This document shows, in pieces, positions 61,335-64,000 of a stretch of 64,000 nt of DNA; the first letter of the stretch is position 1, and each line of letters opens with the position of its first letter. A program made the position numbers and the translations under genes. The notes beneath the pieces were generated by a model that saw nothing but the letters and a program-made list of their open reading frames with translations, was not told the origin of the DNA and made no database searches. The DNA is from Labilithrix luteola (GTDB lineage: Bacteria > Myxococcota_A > Polyangia > Polyangiales > Polyangiaceae), in assembly GCF_001263205.1 (NCBI RefSeq), contig NZ_CP012333.1, forward strand, positions 7,276,001 through 7,340,000, in the 5' to 3' direction.

Positions 61335-61906
61335 GGGTTATGCCTGCGAATGCGATCGACGAAGGCCTCGAATTGCTCGCGTGCAGCGCGGTGCCGCGAG
61401 TAAACCGTCGGAAGCGGTATCTCGAGCAACGCGGCCACCTCGGGGCCCACTTTCTTTTCGATCTCCATGAGGACGAAGACGGTGGCTTTCTCCTCGCCGA
61501 TTTGTTCGAGGAAGCGCCGAACGAGACTCCCAGCCTGGGTCCGCGCGAGCGCGACGTCGGGCTCGTCGTCCGGTGCAACGAGGAGGTCGGGGTCGACCGA
61601 TTCACCGAAGGCGTAGGGGCTCTTTCGCTGCAGATGACGCCGATGCTGGCGGACGAGGAGGAGGAGGACACGGAAGAGCCACGTTCGCAGCGACGCCCTT
61701 CCTTCGAAGTCGTCGAGGCGACGGAACGCCACGATGAAGACCTGCTGGACCAGGTCCTCGGCGGCAGCCTCGTCGAGCCCCATTCGGAGCGCGGATCGCC
61801 AGAGATAGTCGACGTGTGCGTCGTAGATTTCGGCAAACGTCGGCAACGACTCAGCCGCCGCTATCGGCGGTCCTTCACGAAGGAGTGTCTGGGGCGCGGT
61901 CGACAC
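61331..61906 (-). CDS. ECF-type RNA polymerase sigma factor (operon C)
   Basis: 191 aa from a GTG. Region 2 at residues 25-90 contains AAAEDLVQQVFIVAFRRLDDF and LRTWLFRVLLLLVRQHRR. Region 4 at 125-185 contains EEKATVFVLMEIEKKVGPEVAALLEIPLPTVYSRHR. Compared with the sigma factors of A and B it is more diverged, notably in the recognition helix, so its promoter may differ. First gene of operon C. Confidence 0.92.
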   Translation of the reverse strand: MSTAPQTLLREGPPIAAAESLPTFAEIYDAHVDYLWRSALRMGLDEAAAEDLVQQVFIVAFRRLDDFEGRASLRTWLFRVLLLLVRQHRRHLQRKSPYAFGESVDPDLLVAPDDEPDVALARTQAGSLVRRFLEQIGEEKATVFVLMEIEKKVGPEVAALLEIPLPTVYSRHRAAREQFEAFVDRIRRHNP

Positions 61907-62398
61907 ATGCCACTGTGGCCGCGACGAACTCTATCTATCAAAAAAGATCCGTCAGATCGCCCCGCGGGCCTTAGCGCAACGGTGAGCGCAGGAGGCTCGT
62001 AAGGTGGAGGTGCTTCGAGACGGACGCCGTGCCTGCGTTGGACATCGAGCCTTTGGGGAGGCAGTGCGGTCGCGATCGCGAAGCCCATTTGCGATATCGC
62101 GCGGGGGCGATGGTTTCGATCGGTCGAGCTTCGCCCGGGGCCGCCGCAGCGCGAGTGCGCGGATGCGAGCGCAAGCGCATTCCCAGCCGGACAAACGAAC
62201 CGTGGGGAGTGGCGCACCATGTCCCCCTTGTTCGGCCGCGGGCAGGATGATTTACTGCCGTGCGTTCTGGTGCGAGCGCAGTGGTGTTCCCCCTCGCGGG
62301 ATCGGTACGCGGCGATCGCCGTACGACGAACGATGGGGAGCGATGTGCGTCGGATCGCTCAGGAGCGGGGTTGGCTGGCCGGACGGTGCAACGCCTTC
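61907..62398. other. 492-bp divergent intergenic region between sigma C and the OM-protein gene
   Basis: Contains the A6/T6 tract at 61940-61945 (GATCTTTTTTGAT on the minus strand), 34-39 bp upstream of the sigma start. It presumably holds the promoters of both operon C and the outer-membrane protein gene. The frame of the latter is open back to 62219, with an in-frame ATG at 62333, but the signal peptide supports the start at 62399. No gene is visible. Confidence 0.5.
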
Positions 62399-63382
62399 AT
62401 GAGGGTGTTCCTGGGCGGCATCCTCTTGACGCTCTTCGACGCGAGCGCTGCAAGCGCAGAGTCCGAGCCGCCAGCAATCCCGAAACTGGAGCTTGAATGG
62501 ACCGCCCCGGACGAGTGTCCAACTCGTGCTTCCGTCCTCTCCGAGATCGAGCGAATCGCAGCTCGACCTGTAGCGCGCGAGTTCCGAGCCCGCGTGACGG
62601 TGGCGCGAGGACCCTCCGGCGAGTACCGCGCACACATCACGATGCGCGTTGGTGCCGCGTTCGACGAACGTGATGTGGAGGGGGCGACGTGCACCGAGAT
62701 TGCCGATGCTTCGGCGCTGCTCATCGCGTTGGCCTTCGCACCCGAGAGCCTCTCCACGCCGCCGCCGCAGGAGAGCGAGAAGCCCTCCGCCGCTGTCGAG
62801 CCCCGCGCGCGGACGAAGCTATCCGCTGACGGATCGAGGACAGCTCCCCACCGCGCGACTCTTCATGTCGGAGTCACCTTCGGGCTCGATGCATTTGCAT
62901 TGCCTCGACCCGTTCCCACGATCCGTCCGACGGTGGCCATCTCGAGCGATCGCTTGCTTTTGACTCTCGAAGGATTCGCTTCGCCGACCGTCAGCGAGAC
63001 GCTTCCTGGAGAGCCCTCCAAGGGGGCTTCCTTTCGCCTCCTGGGAGCAAAGCTCGCGGGCTGCTGGATGTTCGGAGCGAACCGACTTCACGTCGGGCCC
63101 TGCATCGGGCTCGAGATGATGGGAATCGAGAGTCACGGCTTCGGCGTGACCCAGAACTTCAATGCCATCACGTGGACCCCAACCACGGTCGGAGAAGCTC
63201 GCCTCGCCTGGACGCCCGTGCGCCATTTCGAAGCGCTTCTTCAGTTGGGGGTGGGGGTCCCCGCAGAGCAGCTCGTGTTCGACGTCTCATCGACATCCGG
63301 CGCGGAGCGCATCCATCGCGTGGCCCCCGTCACACTCGCCGTCGGGCTCGGCATCGCGAGAACTTGGGACTTCTTTCATTGA
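62399..63382 (+). CDS. Secreted predicted outer-membrane protein with two-cysteine N-terminal domain (module C)
   Basis: 327 aa from the ATG at 62399. Signal peptide MRVFLGGILLTLFDASAASA. The mature part has LELEWTAPDECPTRASVL, then ATCTEIADASALLIALAFA, the same two-cysteine module as at 1402-2502 and 42055-43014. A Pro/Glu linker is followed by about 190 residues with barrel-like alternation (LHVGVTFGLDAFALP, LLLTLEGFASP, LHVGPCIGLEMM), ending in VGLGIARTWDFFH. It is transcribed away from operon C. Confidence 0.75.
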   Translation: MRVFLGGILLTLFDASAASAESEPPAIPKLELEWTAPDECPTRASVLSEIERIAARPVAREFRARVTVARGPSGEYRAHITMRVGAAFDERDVEGATCTEIADASALLIALAFAPESLSTPPPQESEKPSAAVEPRARTKLSADGSRTAPHRATLHVGVTFGLDAFALPRPVPTIRPTVAISSDRLLLTLEGFASPTVSETLPGEPSKGASFRLLGAKLAGCWMFGANRLHVGPCIGLEMMGIESHGFGVTQNFNAITWTPTTVGEARLAWTPVRHFEALLQLGVGVPAEQLVFDVSSTSGAERIHRVAPVTLAVGLGIARTWDFFH

Positions 63383-63433
63383 TGGAACGAGCCAGTACGG
63401 CCACGGAGGTGCAATTCGCTCAGTCGTCCGAAA

Positions 63434-64000
63434 TCAGCGATTCGCGGAACGACCCGTCTCGCGGCGACGGATGCATTCGGCGAGGCCCTGTTTGAAGGTC
63501 AACCGGGTCACGAGTGAGCCGAGGTCGACGCCAATCGATATCAGCGTGATGGCGATACTCGGGGCGATGCCGGTGACGACGCACTCGGCCCCGAGCAACT
63601 CGACACTTCGCACCGTGCGGATCAGATGGTCCGCCGTCGTCGTGTCGATGGTCGAAACGCCGGTCACGTCGACGATGACGAAGCGCGCGCGACGACGGGC
63701 GATCTCCGAGAGCAAATGCTCGCTCATGTCGGCCGCGCGCTGCGAGTCGACGACGCCGATGAGGGGGAGGGCGAGGACGTCGTCCCAAACCTCGAGGATC
63801 GGTGTTGCGAGCTCGTCGACCGCGAGGCGCAGCTGCCGGAGCGCGTCGTCCTTGGCGTGCTCACTCGCGAGGAGACGTGCGTTCTTGTCCGCGAGCTCGG
63901 CGGCGAAGCGCCTGTGTTCGGTGACGTCGCGCAGAACGGCGACGGCGGCGACCACGTCACCCTCGGCATCGCGAATGGGACATGCCGTGACACTCAGCCA
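63434..64000 (-). CDS. PAS/STAS-domain protein, RsbR-like (5' end beyond the window)
   Basis: The frame is open through the right edge; only the C-terminal 188 residues are visible. At the edge the end of a PAS domain is seen (ACPIRDAEGDVVAAVAVLRDVTEHRR). A helical linker follows, then a STAS domain: LPLIGVVDSQRAADM, FVIVDVTGVSTIDTTTADHLIRT, VVTGIAPSIAITLISIGVDLG. This is the RsbR/RsbS type, in which Thr/Ser near VSTIDT are phosphorylated by a switch kinase in stress signalling. Confidence 0.85.
   Translation of the reverse strand, partial: WLSVTACPIRDAEGDVVAAVAVLRDVTEHRRFAAELADKNARLLASEHAKDDALRQLRLAVDELATPILEVWDDVLALPLIGVVDSQRAADMSEHLLSEIARRRARFVIVDVTGVSTIDTTTADHLIRTVRSVELLGAECVVTGIAPSIAITLISIGVDLGSLVTRLTFKQGLAECIRRRETGRSANR

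Overview
The window is a GC-rich, gene-dense chromosomal segment, most likely from a myxobacterium of the Polyangiales/Labilithrix type. The evidence is the protein content: secreted Cys-rich lipoproteins with repeated NCGACG motifs, RCC1-repeat lipoproteins, IgGFc-binding-domain lipoproteins, a degenerate HNH-type protein, and about twenty predicted lipoproteins among some sixty genes. No rRNA, tRNA, CRISPR array, prophage or insertion sequence is visible. The only transposase-like gene is a REP-associated (RAYT) type.

Layout. 1-2.5 kb: tail of an unknown gene, then (minus strand) a triad of predicted outer-membrane protein, ECF sigma factor and single-span partner protein. 2.7-4.9 kb: a sulfur cassette (ArsR-rhodanese regulator, DoxD/DoxA-like thiosulfate:quinone oxidoreductase, DsrE-like lipoprotein) with a 17-bp perfect inverted repeat at its promoter. 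5-16 kb: DUF2252 protein, secreted beta-propeller proteins, DUF3592 membrane protein, glutathione S-transferase, LuxR-type regulator, lipoprotein methyltransferase, SDR pseudogene, lipoprotein pair, HNH-like protein. 16.9-22.1 kb: alcohol dehydrogenase, methyltransferase, and a TPP-riboswitch-controlled thiM-thiE-thiC operon. 22.2-28.1 kb: a TolC-RND-MFP tripartite efflux operon. 28-42 kb: mixed housekeeping and regulatory genes (DHFR-like reductase/ECF sigma pair, DEAD-box helicase, frameshifted M15 peptidase, SDR, RAYT, two-component system, zinc-independent bL33 with DUF1826, YdeI-like protein).

42-63.4 kb is the most unusual region. Two seven-gene operons with the same gene order converge tail to tail: ECF sigma, single-span partner with TPR-like end, Cys-rich lipoprotein, WG-type propeller lipoprotein, a second WG-type propeller lipoprotein, RCC1 lipoprotein, IgGFc-binding-domain lipoprotein. 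Most junctions inside them are 1-4 bp stop/start overlaps. Each operon has beside it a gene for a small predicted outer-membrane barrel with a two-cysteine N-terminal domain, the same family as in the 1-2.5 kb triad. I infer a repeated trans-envelope signalling module: an outer-membrane protein, a TonB-like membrane-anchored regulator and an ECF sigma factor controlling a set of surface lipoproteins. The logic resembles FecA-FecR-FecI, but the protein families differ. The right edge holds the 3' part of a PAS/STAS (RsbR-like) gene.
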